A stretch of 64,000 nucleotides of DNA from Ensifer adhaerens (GTDB taxonomy: Bacteria; Pseudomonadota; Alphaproteobacteria; Rhizobiales; Rhizobiaceae): positions 2,452,509 to 2,516,508 of the forward strand of contig NZ_JABEKT010000001.1 of the NCBI RefSeq assembly GCF_013283195.1, read 5' to 3'. Every line of letters begins with the position of its first letter. The first letter of the stretch is position 1. Of this stretch, positions 7,989 to 17,378 are shown in pieces. The notes beneath the pieces are model-generated. The model saw only the letters and a list, made by a program, of their open reading frames with translations, was not told where the DNA came from and did not search any database. The position numbers and the translations under genes are program-made.

Positions 7989-9400
7989 ATTGGCTCCCGG
8001 ACATTCAGCAGGGTCATGGTCCGCTTTATGCGCGGATCGCCGACCAGATCGAACAGGCAATCGGCGACGGCGCCCTGCCCGTTGGCGCAAAATTGCCGCC
8101 GCAGCGCAACCTCGCCTATGACATTGGTGTCACCATTGGCACCATCGGACGCGCCTACAATATGGTGCGTGAACGTGGGCTCGTCAGCGGTGAGGTCGGG
8201 CGCGGAACCTATGTGCTCGATCACCAGGAGAGCCGCCCGCCGGAGCAGGCTGACCCGCTGACCACGTCCTTGGCCGGCACTCGGCCGCTGATTGCGCCCG
8301 CTGGCAAGTTGCGCTTTGACAGCACCGCAGCGCCGGATATCGGCCAAGGCTTTGTCCTCAGCGAACTCTTGAGCGAAATCAGCCGCGATCACCACGCAGA
8401 CATAGCCAGCTACGCCCGCAACTTCCCGGATCACTGGTTCGAGGCTGGGTGCCAATGGCTGGCGCGCGGCGGCTTTCGCCCCTCGCCGGAAACGATTGTC
8501 CCGACATTGGGCGCGCACGCCGCTGTCATTGCGGTGATTGCGGCAGTCACCTCGCCCGGTGACCGCATTGCCTTCGAGACCTTGACCTATTCCCAGGTCA
8601 GCCGCAGCGCCGGCCTGATCGGGCGGCGCACGACGCTGATGGAATCGGATGAGTTCGGCCTGATCCCAGAGGATTTCGAGCGGGTCTGCGCACAGCAGCA
8701 TCCCAAGCTCGCCTTCCTGATGCCCAGTGCCCAGAACCCGACGGTGGCCGTCATGCCGCTAGCCCGGCGGCAGGCAATTGCCGACATCGCCCGCAAGTAT
8801 GGCGTCTGGCTGGTCGAGGACGATCTTTATGGGGCCATGACCGGCGATCCAACGCCGCCCTTGGCTGAGTTGGCGCCGGAGCGGACGTTCCTTGTCGGTG
8901 GTCTCTCGAAATCTGTTGCCGCCGGTGTTCGCGGCGGCTGGGTTGCCTGCCCGCCGCATTTCAGCCAGCGCATCCGCATCGCGCACAAGATGGTCAGCGG
9001 CGGGCTGCCGTTCATCCTGGCGGAGCTTTGCGCCCGCCTCGTCCTTTCCGGTTCGGCTAACATTCTGCGCGCCAAGGGCATCGAAGAGATAAGGGCGCGC
9101 GAGGCGATCGCCCGCGAAGTGTTCGATGGCATCGACTTCAGCTCGCACCCAAGCGTTCCCTTCCTCTGGATGAAGCTGCCGGAACCGTGGCTCTCCGGCA
9201 CGTTCAAGCAGGCGGCCCTGCAGGAAGGCGTGCTCGTCGACGACGAGGACGAGTTCAAGGCCGGTCGCGCGGATCGCGTATTTCACCGCATCCGTATCGG
9301 CTTCTCCTCTCCTGCCGATCGCGCCGAAGTGCGCCGTGGCTTCCAGACATTGAGGCGTCTGCTCGACAGCGGGCGGGCGGGCTACGATAGTTTCGAGTGA
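7982..9400 (+). CDS. MocR/PdxR-family regulator with aminotransferase domain
   Basis: The 472-residue protein has an N-terminal GntR-type winged helix (about residues 12-80, with L-P-P-Q-R-N-L-A and G-x-V-x-G-R-G-T-Y-V) joined to a fold-type I aminotransferase domain. The pyridoxal-phosphate lysine is Lys310 in the L-S-K-S motif, and E-D-D-L-Y-G holds the cofactor aspartate. Such proteins usually sense PLP or an amino-compound adduct and regulate a neighbouring gene. The neighbours here are a DUF1127 gene and a PagL-like gene, so its target is not obvious. The start overlaps a palindrome. Confidence 0.88.
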   Translation: MTNWLPDIQQGHGPLYARIADQIEQAIGDGALPVGAKLPPQRNLAYDIGVTIGTIGRAYNMVRERGLVSGEVGRGTYVLDHQESRPPEQADPLTTSLAGTRPLIAPAGKLRFDSTAAPDIGQGFVLSELLSEISRDHHADIASYARNFPDHWFEAGCQWLARGGFRPSPETIVPTLGAHAAVIAVIAAVTSPGDRIAFETLTYSQVSRSAGLIGRRTTLMESDEFGLIPEDFERVCAQQHPKLAFLMPSAQNPTVAVMPLARRQAIADIARKYGVWLVEDDLYGAMTGDPTPPLAELAPERTFLVGGLSKSVAAGVRGGWVACPPHFSQRIRIAHKMVSGGLPFILAELCARLVLSGSANILRAKGIEEIRAREAIAREVFDGIDFSSHPSVPFLWMKLPEPWLSGTFKQAALQEGVLVDDEDEFKAGRADRVFHRIRIGFSSPADRAEVRRGFQTLRRLLDSGRAGYDSFE

Positions 9401-9490
9401 TAACCCGATCTACTGGGTGACTTTCGCGCAAGGCTGAGCATCATGTGTTTTAGCAGTTTTGCGTAGATCGATTCGCTTCGGGAACTCGGC

Positions 9491-10095
9491 ATGCCATCAT
9501 TGCTTTTGGGCTCATCGCTCTGCCTCACGACATCGTCGCTCTTTCTCGTCGCTCTTTCTCGTCGCTCTTTCTCGTCGGTCTGTTATCGCCAGCTCCGGCC
9601 ATTGCCGGCGACGGCAGCTTCGATGAGATGCGCTTCGCAGCGACCGCCTCGATCAGCAACGGCGATAAGCGCGAAGACGGGGTCTTTCCCTCTATCACCG
9701 TCTTCCTTGATCCGCTCGACGCGGACAGTGCCAAGGATCTTGGCGAAAAGCTGCTGCGACCCCGCATCCATGCGGGGGCTGCCGTCGCAACGTCCTCCGA
9801 AGGAGCCAACCAAGTCTATGGCGGTTTGAGCTGGACCTTCGATGTGACGAAGCGCTTCTTCGTCGAGCTTGGCGCTGGCGGAACCGTGCATGACGGCGAT
9901 CTCAAAGCCGACGGCACATCCGGACCGAAGCTCGGCTGCCGCCTGCTCTTTCGCGAATACGCCGCGGCCGGCGTCAGATTCGACGATCATTGGAACCTGT
10001 CGGCGACGGTGGAGCATGCCTCGCACGCCGAACTTTGTGATGGTCCCAACGACGGCTTGACCCGGGCCGGCCTCGCGCTCGGCTACACGTTCTGA
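9491..10095 (+). pseudogene. PagL-like lipid A deacylase / acyloxyacyl hydrolase, frame interrupted
   Basis: The 3' frame (ATG at 9628 to 10095) encodes a small outer-membrane beta-barrel whose C-terminus has the H-x-S pair, an L-C-D motif and a final G-Y-T-F, typical of PagL-like acyloxyacyl hydrolases that remove an acyl chain from lipid A. That frame alone lacks a signal peptide. In-frame upstream sequence gives L-F-L-V-G-L-L-S-P-A-P-A-I-A-G, a good signal peptide end, but no start codon. The only good start is the ATG at 9491, which is in another frame. Three 13-bp tandem copies lie between them. Reducing them to one copy restores a continuous ORF with a complete 30-residue signal peptide. 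The gene is thus off, phase-variable, or affected by a sequence error. Confidence 0.75.
9533..9577 (+). repeat. 13-bp tandem repeat, three full copies
   Basis: TCGTCGCTCTTTC occurs at 9533-9545, 9546-9558 and 9559-9571, followed by the first six bases of a fourth copy at 9572-9577. All three copies are identical. Because 13 is not a multiple of three, each gain or loss shifts the reading frame of the surrounding signal-peptide region. Confidence 0.97.
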
Positions 10096-10290
10096 CGGGT
10101 AAGCGTCGGCGAGGCGCATGGGCGCCTCGAAAAACGCCGCAACCGCTGTTGATCGCCCGTATTTTTCTGTCGCGCCGCGCCGCAGCATACGCTAAAGAAG
10201 CCGCAAAGCGCCCCCTGTGTCTGTTGCGGTTCGCACGCGCCATATCCCGTGGAAGGATTGCGCGCCGCCCGAAGGATTTGACGGTCGACG

Positions 10291-12531
10291 ATGACGATTT
10301 CCAACACCCGCCCCATCACCCCGGAACTCATCGCCTCGCACGGGCTCAAGCCCGACGAATACGAGCGCATTCTCGGCCTGATCGGTCGCGAGCCGACCTT
10401 CACCGAGCTCGGCATCTTCTCGGCGATGTGGAACGAGCACTGCTCCTACAAGTCTTCGAAGAAGTGGCTGCGCACGCTGCCGACCAAGGGCCCGCGCGTC
10501 ATCCAGGGTCCGGGCGAAAATGCCGGCGTTGTCGACATCGATGACGGCGACTGCGTCGTCTTCAAGATGGAGAGCCACAACCACCCGTCCTACATCGAGC
10601 CTTACCAGGGGGCCGCGACCGGCGTCGGCGGCATCCTGCGCGACGTCTTCACCATGGGCGCCCGCCCGGTCGCAGCGATGAACGCCCTGCGCTTCGGCGC
10701 GCCGGACCATCCGAAGACCCGCCACCTCGTTTCCGGCGTCGTTGCCGGCGTCGGCGGCTACGGCAATTCCTTCGGTGTTCCGACTGTTGGTGGCGAAGTC
10801 GAGTTCGACGCGCGCTACAACGGCAACATCCTCGTCAACGCCTTTGCCGCCGGCCTCGCCAAGAGCGATGCGATCTTCTACTCCAAGGCCGAAGGTGTGG
10901 GCCTGCCCGTCGTCTACCTTGGTGCCAAGACCGGCCGCGACGGCGTCGGCGGCGCGACCATGGCATCGGCCGAGTTCGACGAATCGATCGAGGAAAAGCG
11001 CCCGACCGTGCAGGTTGGCGACCCCTTCACCGAAAAGTGCCTGCTGGAAGCCTGCCTTGAGCTGATGCAGACCGGCGCCGTCATCGCCATCCAGGACATG
11101 GGTGCCGCCGGCCTTACCTGCTCGGCCGTCGAAATGGGCGCCAAGGGCGACCTCGGCATCGAGCTCAACCTCGACACCGTGCCGGTGCGCGAAGAGCGCA
11201 TGACGGCCTACGAGATGATGCTGTCCGAGAGCCAGGAGCGCATGCTCATGGTGCTGGAGCCGGCAAAGGAAGAAGTCGCCAAGGCGATCTTCGTCAAGTG
11301 GGGCCTCGACTTCGCCATCGTCGGCAAGACCACCGACGACCTGCGCTTCCGCATCCTGCATCAGGGTGAAGAGGTCGCGAACCTGCCGATCAAGGAGCTG
11401 GGCGACGAAGCGCCGGAGTATGACCGTCCCTGGACGCCGGCCAAGGTCCCGACAGCACTTGCGACCAACGACATCCCGCAGACGGATGTCGCCGACGCGC
11501 TGGTGCAGTTGGTCGGTTCGGCCAACAATTCTTCGCGCCGCTGGGTCTACGAGCAGTACGATACGCTGATCCAGGGCAACTCGCTGCAGCTGCCGGGGGG
11601 TGACGCTGGCGTCGTGCGCGTCGAGGGCCACCAGACGAAGGCGCTCGCCTTCTCCTCCGACGTGACGCCGCGTTATGTCGAGGCGGATCCGTTCGAAGGT
11701 GGCAAGCAGGCGGTTGCTGAATGCTGGCGCAACCTGACGGCAACCGGCGCGCTGCCGCTGGCGGCCACCGACAACCTCAACTTCGGCAATCCGGAGCGCC
11801 CCGAAATCATGAGCCAGCTGGTTCATGCCATCAAGGGCATCGGCGAGGCCTGCACGGCGCTCGATTTCCCGATCGTTTCCGGCAACGTATCGCTCTACAA
11901 CGAGACCAACGGCCAGGGCATCCTGCCGACCCCGACCATCGGCGGCGTCGGCCTGATCAAGGACTGGTCGAAGATGGCGCGCATCCGTTTTGCCGCTGCC
12001 GGCGAAACGATCCTGCTTGCCGGTGCGCCCGAGGGCCTCGGTTCGCATATCGCCCAGTCGGTCTATATGCGCGACGTCCATGGCCGTACCGACGGTCCGG
12101 CGCCGCATGTCGATCTGGCTCACGAGCGCAAGGTGGGTGACTTCGTCCGCAGCCTGATCGTCGACGGTTTGGTGACATCGGTTCACGACTGCTCGTCCGG
12201 CGGTCTGGCCCTCGCCGTTGCCGAAATGGCGATGGCGTCCGATATCGGCGCAACGGTCGATGCGGTCGAAGGTCATGATCCGATTGCTGTTTTCTACGGC
12301 GAAGACCAGGGCCGCTACGTGCTGACGGTCGCCGACGCCAACGTCGCCGCCGTTCGGGCCCGCGCGGAAAAGGCCGGCGTTGCTCTTCCCGAAATTGGCA
12401 AGACAGGCGGTGATGCCGTCAAGCTCGGCGCTGCTCGCGCCGTGGCAATTCAGCAATTGCGCTCCGCCCATGAATCGTGGTTCCCTGACTTCATGGACGG
12501 CTCCAGCAACGCTGCTGCCGCCGCAGAATAA
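10291..12531 (+). CDS. purL: FGAM synthase subunit PurL (small type)
   Basis: The 746-residue enzyme converts FGAR to FGAM with ATP and ammonia delivered by PurQ. It is the small PurL form that needs PurS and PurQ, both present 3-4 kb upstream. Visible motifs include M-W-N-E-H-C-S-Y-K near the N-terminus, the M-E-S-H-N-H-P-S block, [17 protein letters not shown] and the [11 protein letters not shown] motif. An 18-bp gap with an AAAGGGAG site links it to bolA, so purL, bolA and the next gene look like one transcript. Confidence 0.97.
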   Translation: MTISNTRPITPELIASHGLKPDEYERILGLIGREPTFTELGIFSAMWNEHCSYKSSKKWLRTLPTKGPRVIQGPGENAGVVDIDDGDCVVFKMESHNHPSYIEPYQGAATGVGGILRDVFTMGARPVAAMNALRFGAPDHPKTRHLVSGVVAGVGGYGNSFGVPTVGGEVEFDARYNGNILVNAFAAGLAKSDAIFYSKAEGVGLPVVYLGAKTGRDGVGGATMASAEFDESIEEKRPTVQVGDPFTEKCLLEACLELMQTGAVIAIQDMGAAGLTCSAVEMGAKGDLGIELNLDTVPVREERMTAYEMMLSESQERMLMVLEPAKEEVAKAIFVKWGLDFAIVGKTTDDLRFRILHQGEEVANLPIKELGDEAPEYDRPWTPAKVPTALATNDIPQTDVADALVQLVGSANNSSRRWVYEQYDTLIQGNSLQLPGGDAGVVRVEGHQTKALAFSSDVTPRYVEADPFEGGKQAVAECWRNLTATGALPLAATDNLNFGNPERPEIMSQLVHAIKGIGEACTALDFPIVSGNVSLYNETNGQGILPTPTIGGVGLIKDWSKMARIRFAAAGETILLAGAPEGLGSHIAQSVYMRDVHGRTDGPAPHVDLAHERKVGDFVRSLIVDGLVTSVHDCSSGGLALAVAEMAMASDIGATVDAVEGHDPIAVFYGEDQGRYVLTVADANVAAVRARAEKAGVALPEIGKTGGDAVKLGAARAVAIQQLRSAHESWFPDFMDGSSNAAAAAE

Positions 12532-12550
12532 TAAAGGGAGTAGGCGTATC

Positions 12551-12784
12551 ATGCCCATGGCACCAGGCGACATCGAAGACATGATCAAGGCAGGAATTCC
12601 CGGCGCCAAGGTCACGATCCGCGATCTGGCCGGTGACGGCGACCATTATGCCGCCGAAGTCGTGGCCGAAGCGTTTCGCGGCAAGACCCGCGTGCAGCAG
12701 CACCAGATGGTCTATAACGCGCTGAAGGGCAACATGGGCGGTGTTCTGCACGCGCTCGCCCTTCAGACCAGCGCGCCGGAGTAA
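12551..12784 (+). CDS. bolA: BolA family protein
   Basis: A 77-residue BolA-type protein with the conserved class II KH-like fold and the helix block R-V-Q-Q-H-Q-M-V-Y. BolA proteins bind CGFS glutaredoxins through a shared [2Fe-2S] cluster and act in iron homeostasis or Fe-S trafficking. Its partner grxD lies 385 bp downstream on the same strand. The ATG at 12551 has a strong AAAGGGAG ribosome-binding site. Confidence 0.92.
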   Translation: MPMAPGDIEDMIKAGIPGAKVTIRDLAGDGDHYAAEVVAEAFRGKTRVQQHQMVYNALKGNMGGVLHALALQTSAPE

Positions 12785-12791
12785 GCTTGAG

Positions 12792-13034
12792 ATGGCCGAC
12801 CTGATCAAGGAACTGGTCAGTGGCGTCGTCGACAGCGCGCTGAAGGAAATCCTGAAGAAGACCGGCGTCAAGCGGACCGCGACGAAACGGACCAAGCGCC
12901 GGACGCGCAAGGCTGCGTCGGGCGGCATTCTCGGCGATATCCTGGAAGCCGCCATCGGCAAGCCGGCCAAGAAGCAGGTGAGCCGGCGGCGAACCGCCAG
13001 CGCACGCAGCAAGACACGCAGACGCTCGGCCTGA
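12792..13034 (+). CDS. Small Lys/Arg-rich hypothetical protein
   Basis: An 80-residue protein placed 7 bases after bolA, with a GCTTGAG sequence upstream of the ATG at 12792. It has a short amphipathic helix at the start (D-L-I-K-E-L-V-S-G-V-V-D-S-A-L), then two runs rich in Lys, Arg and Thr separated by a G-G-I-L-G-D-I-L-E-A-A-I-G helix. The composition suggests nucleic-acid binding or membrane association of the amphipathic helices. No family was recognised. It sits between bolA and grxD, so it may be co-expressed with them. Confidence 0.6.
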   Translation: MADLIKELVSGVVDSALKEILKKTGVKRTATKRTKRRTRKAASGGILGDILEAAIGKPAKKQVSRRRTASARSKTRRRSA

Positions 13035-13088
13035 TGAGTTGTATTAAAACCACATCTTGAGGCCCATCAATATTTGTTGCACTTGGGT

Positions 13089-13101
13089 GGTGAAAATCAC
13101 C
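13089..13101. promoter_or_regulatory. Small perfect inverted repeat upstream of grxD
   Basis: GGTGA and TCACC are separated by three A residues, 68 bp before the grxD start. It could be a regulator site for grxD. There is no match to a known rhizobial iron-box sequence that I can confirm. Confidence 0.3.
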
Positions 13102-13168
13102 GATATGCATGCTATCTAAGGCCAAACGGATATCCGGTCCTTGAAACCGGCGCAGGAAGGATGAAAAG

Positions 13169-13507
13169 ATGAGCGGAATTCACGAATTCATCGCGAACGA
13201 AGTCAAGACCAACGATGTGGTGCTCTTCATGAAGGGCACGCCGCAGTTCCCCCAGTGTGGCTTCTCCGGTCAGGTGGTTCAGATTCTCGATTACATCGGC
13301 GTCGACTACAAGGGCATCAATGTCCTTGCCGACGCGGATCTGCGCCAGGGCATCAAGGATTACTCGAGCTGGCCGACCATCCCGCAGCTTTATGTAAAGG
13401 GTGAATTCCTCGGCGGTTGCGACATTGTCCGCGAAATGTTCCAGGCTGGCGAACTCCAGTCACACCTGCAGGAACAGGGAATTTCGGTCAAGGGTGCTGC
13501 CGCCTAA
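13169..13507 (+). CDS. grxD: Monothiol CGFS glutaredoxin
   Basis: A 112-residue Grx4-type monothiol glutaredoxin. The active site C-G-F-S starts at Cys30, preceded by the M-K-G-T-P motif; W-P-T-I-P-Q-L-Y and G-G-C-D-I form the glutathione-binding parts. These proteins bind a bridging [2Fe-2S] cluster and pass it to targets or to BolA. The upstream bolA gene supports this role. A clear terminator follows. Confidence 0.96.
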   Translation: MSGIHEFIANEVKTNDVVLFMKGTPQFPQCGFSGQVVQILDYIGVDYKGINVLADADLRQGIKDYSSWPTIPQLYVKGEFLGGCDIVREMFQAGELQSHLQEQGISVKGAAA

Positions 13508-13535
13508 GTCAGGCCGCCAACTCCGATCTTGTCGG

Positions 13536-13559
13536 AAAAGGCGGGCGACCGCCTTTTTT
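13536..13559 (+). terminator. Terminator after grxD
   Basis: AAAAGGCGG (13536-13544) pairs with CCGCCTTTT (13549-13557) around a 4-nt loop and ends in six T residues. Confidence 0.9.
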
Positions 13560-13898
13560 GATTCCGGAGATAGATCCGGATCATCTAATTTTCGTTGTTC
13601 TTTTCTAGGTTGAACGCACTCTCGTTCTGTCATGTAGCGGTCGCGATAACTCGGCATAAGCAGCTTGAAAGGGCGTTTGCCCGTCCCACGCTCCGGCTTG
13701 GCCCGGCTGCCGTCGTCGAAAGTCCCTTTCGCTTCACATCGGATGCCGCTTGCACCGCTTTGCCGGACCGGGCCCGTCCCCTCAAACGACACTCGACATG
13801 CCGACCGGCATTTTGCCAGCCGACGTCGCCTCTTTCCGGAACAAACTCCGGTCTTGACCTATTTCGGTTGCGCCCGGCGCGCCGCAAGGATTTTGCCT
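13560..13898. other. Leader region before the first MFS gene
   Basis: About 340 bp without a supported gene. The MFS frame is open back to 13665, but that part codes for no transporter-like sequence and has no ribosome-binding site. No clear promoter, hairpin or small ORF is visible. Confidence 0.4.
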
Positions 13899-15134
13899 AT
13901 GACGAGCACGACAGACGAAGCGGCCGCTCCCGGCCTGAGCAAATTTCAGTTCATCGCGTTGATGGCGATGTTGATGGCCGTCAATGCGATCTCGATCGAC
14001 ATCATGCTACCGGGCCTGCAGCAGATCGGCGCCAGCCTCGGCGTGACCGACGAAAACCATCGGCAGTATGTCATCACCGCCTATCTCATCGGCATGGGTG
14101 TGGCACAGCTGTTCTTCGGCCCGTTGTCGGATCGCTTCGGCCGCAAGGCACCGCTGCTTGCCGGCCTCGGCATCTACGGTCTCTGTGCGGTCGCCATCGC
14201 CATCGTGCCGACCTTCAGCGCCCTGCTTGCTCTTCGCTTCGTCCAGGGCATCGGCGCAGCTGCCACCCGCGTCATCACCGTTTCGATCGTTCGCGACGTC
14301 TATGGTGGTCGGCGCATGGCCGAGGTGATGTCGCTGATCATGATGGTGTTCATGATCGTGCCGGTCGTCGCACCGAGCATCGGGCAGCTGATCATGATCT
14401 TTGCCGAGTGGCACATGATCTTCGTCGTCATAGCGGTCTTTGCCTTTACGATGGCCACGCTCGTCGTGTTCCGGCTTCAGGAGACGCTGAACCCGGATCA
14501 TCGTCGCGCGTTCACGCCTTCGGTTATCCTCAGCGGCTTCAAGATCGTTCTGACCAACCGGTTGTCGCTTTTCTATACGCTGGCGACATCGGTCATCCTT
14601 GGTGCTCTCTTCGGCTTCATCAACTCGGCGCAGCAGATCTTTGTCGGGGTCTATGGGCTTGGATTGTGGTTTCCGGTCGTATTTGCGGCATTTGCCGGCA
14701 TGATGGCGGTGGCGTCCTTCACCAACTCGCAGCTCGTGCGGCGTTTCGGCATGCGGGCGCTGTCGCACTCCGCTCTGCTCGGATTCATGTTCGCCAGCTT
14801 CCTCTGGATGGCGGCGTCGCTCTACGGGCCGGTGCCCTTCCCGCTCTTCGTGGTCCTCTATGGTGCTGCGATGTTCCAATTCGGGTTGATCGCGTCGAAC
14901 TTCAACGCGATGGCGATGGAGCCGCTCGGCCATGTCGCCGGCACGGCCTCCTCGGTGCTTGGCTTTACGCAGACCATTGGCGGCGGCGTCATCGGCGCCT
15001 TCATCGGGCAGGCCTTCGACGGAACGACGACACCGCTGGCGACCGGCTATTTCACCGTCGCGGCGATCGCTGTCGTCTTCGTTCTGATCGCCGAACGCGG
15101 AAAGCTGTTCAAGGCACACAATCCGGCGGGCTGA
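13899..15134 (+). CDS. Bcr/CflA-type MFS drug efflux transporter (copy 1)
   Basis: The 411-residue protein has about twelve hydrophobic segments and the DHA1 signature: F-F-G-P-L-S-D-R-F-G-R-K between helices 2 and 3, and R-F-V-Q-G-I-G-A-A in helix 4. The S-I-V-R-D motif after it is typical of the Bcr/CflA subfamily, which exports drugs such as bicyclomycin, chloramphenicol or sulfonamides. ATG at 13899 has an AAGGA site eight bases upstream. It is a paralogue of the next gene, 54 bp downstream, so the two likely form an operon. The true substrate is unknown. Confidence 0.9.
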   Translation: MTSTTDEAAAPGLSKFQFIALMAMLMAVNAISIDIMLPGLQQIGASLGVTDENHRQYVITAYLIGMGVAQLFFGPLSDRFGRKAPLLAGLGIYGLCAVAIAIVPTFSALLALRFVQGIGAAATRVITVSIVRDVYGGRRMAEVMSLIMMVFMIVPVVAPSIGQLIMIFAEWHMIFVVIAVFAFTMATLVVFRLQETLNPDHRRAFTPSVILSGFKIVLTNRLSLFYTLATSVILGALFGFINSAQQIFVGVYGLGLWFPVVFAAFAGMMAVASFTNSQLVRRFGMRALSHSALLGFMFASFLWMAASLYGPVPFPLFVVLYGAAMFQFGLIASNFNAMAMEPLGHVAGTASSVLGFTQTIGGGVIGAFIGQAFDGTTTPLATGYFTVAAIAVVFVLIAERGKLFKAHNPAG

Positions 15135-15188
15135 TTTGAGCCCGCCAGCAGTTACTCCTCCCAGATCCGCTCTTTACGGGTACGCACA

Positions 15189-16481
15189 ATGACCACGATC
15201 ACCACTCAATCAGACCATGTCGACGGGGTTTCAGGCGCCGCGCGCCTGAACATGGGCCTCCTCGAATTCATCATCACCATCGCCGTCATGACAGCGAGCG
15301 TGGCGATCGCCATCGACAGCATGCTGCCGGCATTGCCCAGCATCGGCCAGTCGTTGAACGTCGCCAACTCCAACGACACCCAGCTCGTCATCGGCGTCTT
15401 CTTCCTCGGCTTTGGCCTGTCGCAGATCTTCTTCGGCAGCCTTTCCGATACGTTCGGAAGGCGCGCCGTGTTGCTCGGTGGCCTTGCTTTCTTCACCGTG
15501 TCGATGTTTGCAGCCGCCCTCACCCAGAGCTTCGAAATGCTGCTCGTCCTGCGCTTCGTCCAGGGTATCGGGGCAGCTGCCGTGCGGATCACCACCATGG
15601 CGATCGTGCGCGACTGCTTCGGCGGCCGCGAGATGGCGCGGGTGATGTCCTACGTCATGATCGTCTTCATGGTCGTTCCGATCGTCGCGCCGTCGATCGG
15701 CCAGTTGGTCATTCTCTATGCGAACTGGCATTGGATCTTCATCCTAATCGGTATCATCGGCGCCATCCTCTTCGTTTGGGCGCTGACCCGCATGAAGGAG
15801 TCGCTGCCGAAGGAAGAGCGCCTGCCGCTGTCCGTCAAGTCGGTCGCATCCGGCTTCAAGACGGTGCTGACCAACCGCATCACCTGCGGTTACATGATCG
15901 GCATGACCATGTTCACCGCCGTCATCTGCGCTTACATCGTCACCGTCCAGCAGATCTTCGGCGAGGTATATGGCCTCGGTGAATGGCTCCCGATCGCTTT
16001 TGCCGGCACCGCCGGCGGCATTGCCGTTGCCAATTTCGCCAACGGCTTTTTCGTGCGCAGCTTCGGTATGCGCCGCATCTCGCACGTGTCGATGATCCTG
16101 TTCACGCTGATTTCCATCGTCGGCTTTGCGATGGCGCTTTCGGGCACGCCGGCCTTCGTCGTCAGCTATCTGATGTTCTCGGTGCTGTTGATGTTTTTCG
16201 CAGTCATCGCCACCAACTTCACGGCGATCAGCCTGGAGCCGATGGGACACCTCGCCGGCACCGCGACGGCGATCACCGGCTTCGTCTCGACGACAGGCGG
16301 CGCACTGATCGGCGGTGCTGTCGGCCAGCTGTTCAACGGCACGCTGCAGCCGCTGCTCGGGGGCTTTGCCCTCTTTGGTATCGTGACGATCCTGGCAACC
16401 CTTTGGGCCGAGAAGGGCAAGCTCTTCACCCATCCCGGCGACAAGGACGTCTCGCTCGACCATGGCGGCGGCCATATGTGA
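15189..16481 (+). CDS. Bcr/CflA-type MFS drug efflux transporter (copy 2)
   Basis: The 430-residue transporter closely resembles the preceding gene along its whole length: F-F-G-S-L-S-D-T-F-G-R-R, R-F-V-Q-G-I-G-A-A, A-I-V-R-D and V-A-P-S-I-G-Q-L are shared. About twelve membrane helices are visible. The first 25 residues and the His/Gly-rich C-terminal tail differ from copy 1. The tandem arrangement indicates an old duplication. A strong terminator closes the pair. Confidence 0.9.
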   Translation: MTTITTQSDHVDGVSGAARLNMGLLEFIITIAVMTASVAIAIDSMLPALPSIGQSLNVANSNDTQLVIGVFFLGFGLSQIFFGSLSDTFGRRAVLLGGLAFFTVSMFAAALTQSFEMLLVLRFVQGIGAAAVRITTMAIVRDCFGGREMARVMSYVMIVFMVVPIVAPSIGQLVILYANWHWIFILIGIIGAILFVWALTRMKESLPKEERLPLSVKSVASGFKTVLTNRITCGYMIGMTMFTAVICAYIVTVQQIFGEVYGLGEWLPIAFAGTAGGIAVANFANGFFVRSFGMRRISHVSMILFTLISIVGFAMALSGTPAFVVSYLMFSVLLMFFAVIATNFTAISLEPMGHLAGTATAITGFVSTTGGALIGGAVGQLFNGTLQPLLGGFALFGIVTILATLWAEKGKLFTHPGDKDVSLDHGGGHM

Positions 16482-16496
16482 TTATCTCCTGCCAAC

Positions 16497-16533
16497 AAAA
16501 AGCCCGCCTGGAGCGATCCAGGCGGGCTTTTTT
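16497..16533. terminator. Strong bidirectional terminator
   Basis: A perfect 16-bp stem (16497-16512 with 16517-16532) with a 4-nt loop has a run of A on one side and T on the other. It serves both the MFS pair and the convergent inositol monophosphatase operon. Confidence 0.93.
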
Positions 16534-16553
16534 CATTGCATGATCTCGTCCTG

Positions 16554-17378
16554 TCAGACGGTGAAAACTTCGCGACGCAGCGTTTCCCAGCTGTCCTTGT
16601 CGGTGGCGAGCAGCAGGCCACCATTGAGATGGGCAGGCAGGTAGGGCGAACCGTCGAAGCGCGCGGCATAGGCGCCCGCTTCCTGCGCGATCAGCGTACC
16701 GGCCAGATGATCCCAGGGCATCAGCTTCTGGTACATCAGGAAGTGGATGTGGCCGCCGGCAAGGATGCGGTATTCGTGTGCAGCACACCGGTAGCTCGTA
16801 GCAATTCGCACCTTCGCCATGTTGGCCATGACTTCGCGCCGGGCCTCTTGCTTGTAGAAGCCCGTCGAGGCGCCGCCGACCATGGCCTCGAGCGGAACGC
16901 CTGCCGTCACCGCCATGCGCTCCTGCGAACCGTCGGGGCGGCACATCCAGGCACCCGAGCCCTTCTCGGCAATCACCCAGTCGTTCCCCAGCGGATCATA
17001 GATGATGCCGGCAACCGTCTCGCCCTTGGAAACGACGCTCGCCATGACGCCGAAGAGCGGCAGGCCGGCTGCGAAGTTGAAGGTGCCGTCGATCGGGTCG
17101 ACGACGACGGCGAGATCGGCATCGGCCAGCTTGTCGAGCAGGGCCGGATCGGCGGCAACCGATTCTTCGCCGATGAACACCGCACCCGGAGCGATCTCGT
17201 CCATGCGTGCCTTGATCAGGCGCTCGGCCGCCTCGTCACCTTCGGTGACGAGATCGATCGCTTCCGACTTCATCCGCACATCGCCCGCGCCGAGATTGCG
17301 AAACCGCGGCAGGATTTCTTTGACCGCGGCCTCCTGCAAGAGATTGGCAAGGGCGGCGATGTCGACGGAATGGCTCAT
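16554..17378 (-). CDS. Inositol monophosphatase family protein
   Basis: A 274-residue member of the Mg-dependent inositol monophosphatase/CysQ family. Metal ligands are visible: Glu71-Glu72 in I-G-E-E-S, Asp94 and Asp97 in D-P-I-D-G-T, and the W-D-H-L-A-G motif near the C-terminus. It may act on inositol phosphates, 3'-phosphoadenosine phosphate or a sugar phosphate; the sequence does not decide. Its start at 17378 overlaps the ttcA stop by four bases (ATGA), so the two are translationally coupled. The frame continues upstream inside ttcA, but without family similarity. Confidence 0.88.
   Translation of the reverse strand: MSHSVDIAALANLLQEAAVKEILPRFRNLGAGDVRMKSEAIDLVTEGDEAAERLIKARMDEIAPGAVFIGEESVAADPALLDKLADADLAVVVDPIDGTFNFAAGLPLFGVMASVVSKGETVAGIIYDPLGNDWVIAEKGSGAWMCRPDGSQERMAVTAGVPLEAMVGGASTGFYKQEARREVMANMAKVRIATSYRCAAHEYRILAGGHIHFLMYQKLMPWDHLAGTLIAQEAGAYAARFDGSPYLPAHLNGGLLLATDKDSWETLRREVFTV

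Noticed and set aside
10192-12615. 807-residue open frame on the minus strand opposite purL
   Set aside because: It mirrors the codon structure of purL on the other strand, has no ribosome-binding site and no recognisable family; a GC-rich shadow.
13665-13898. Upstream extension of the first MFS gene
   Set aside because: The added 78 residues are Arg/Pro-rich and not transporter-like; a proper AAGGA site precedes ATG 13899.
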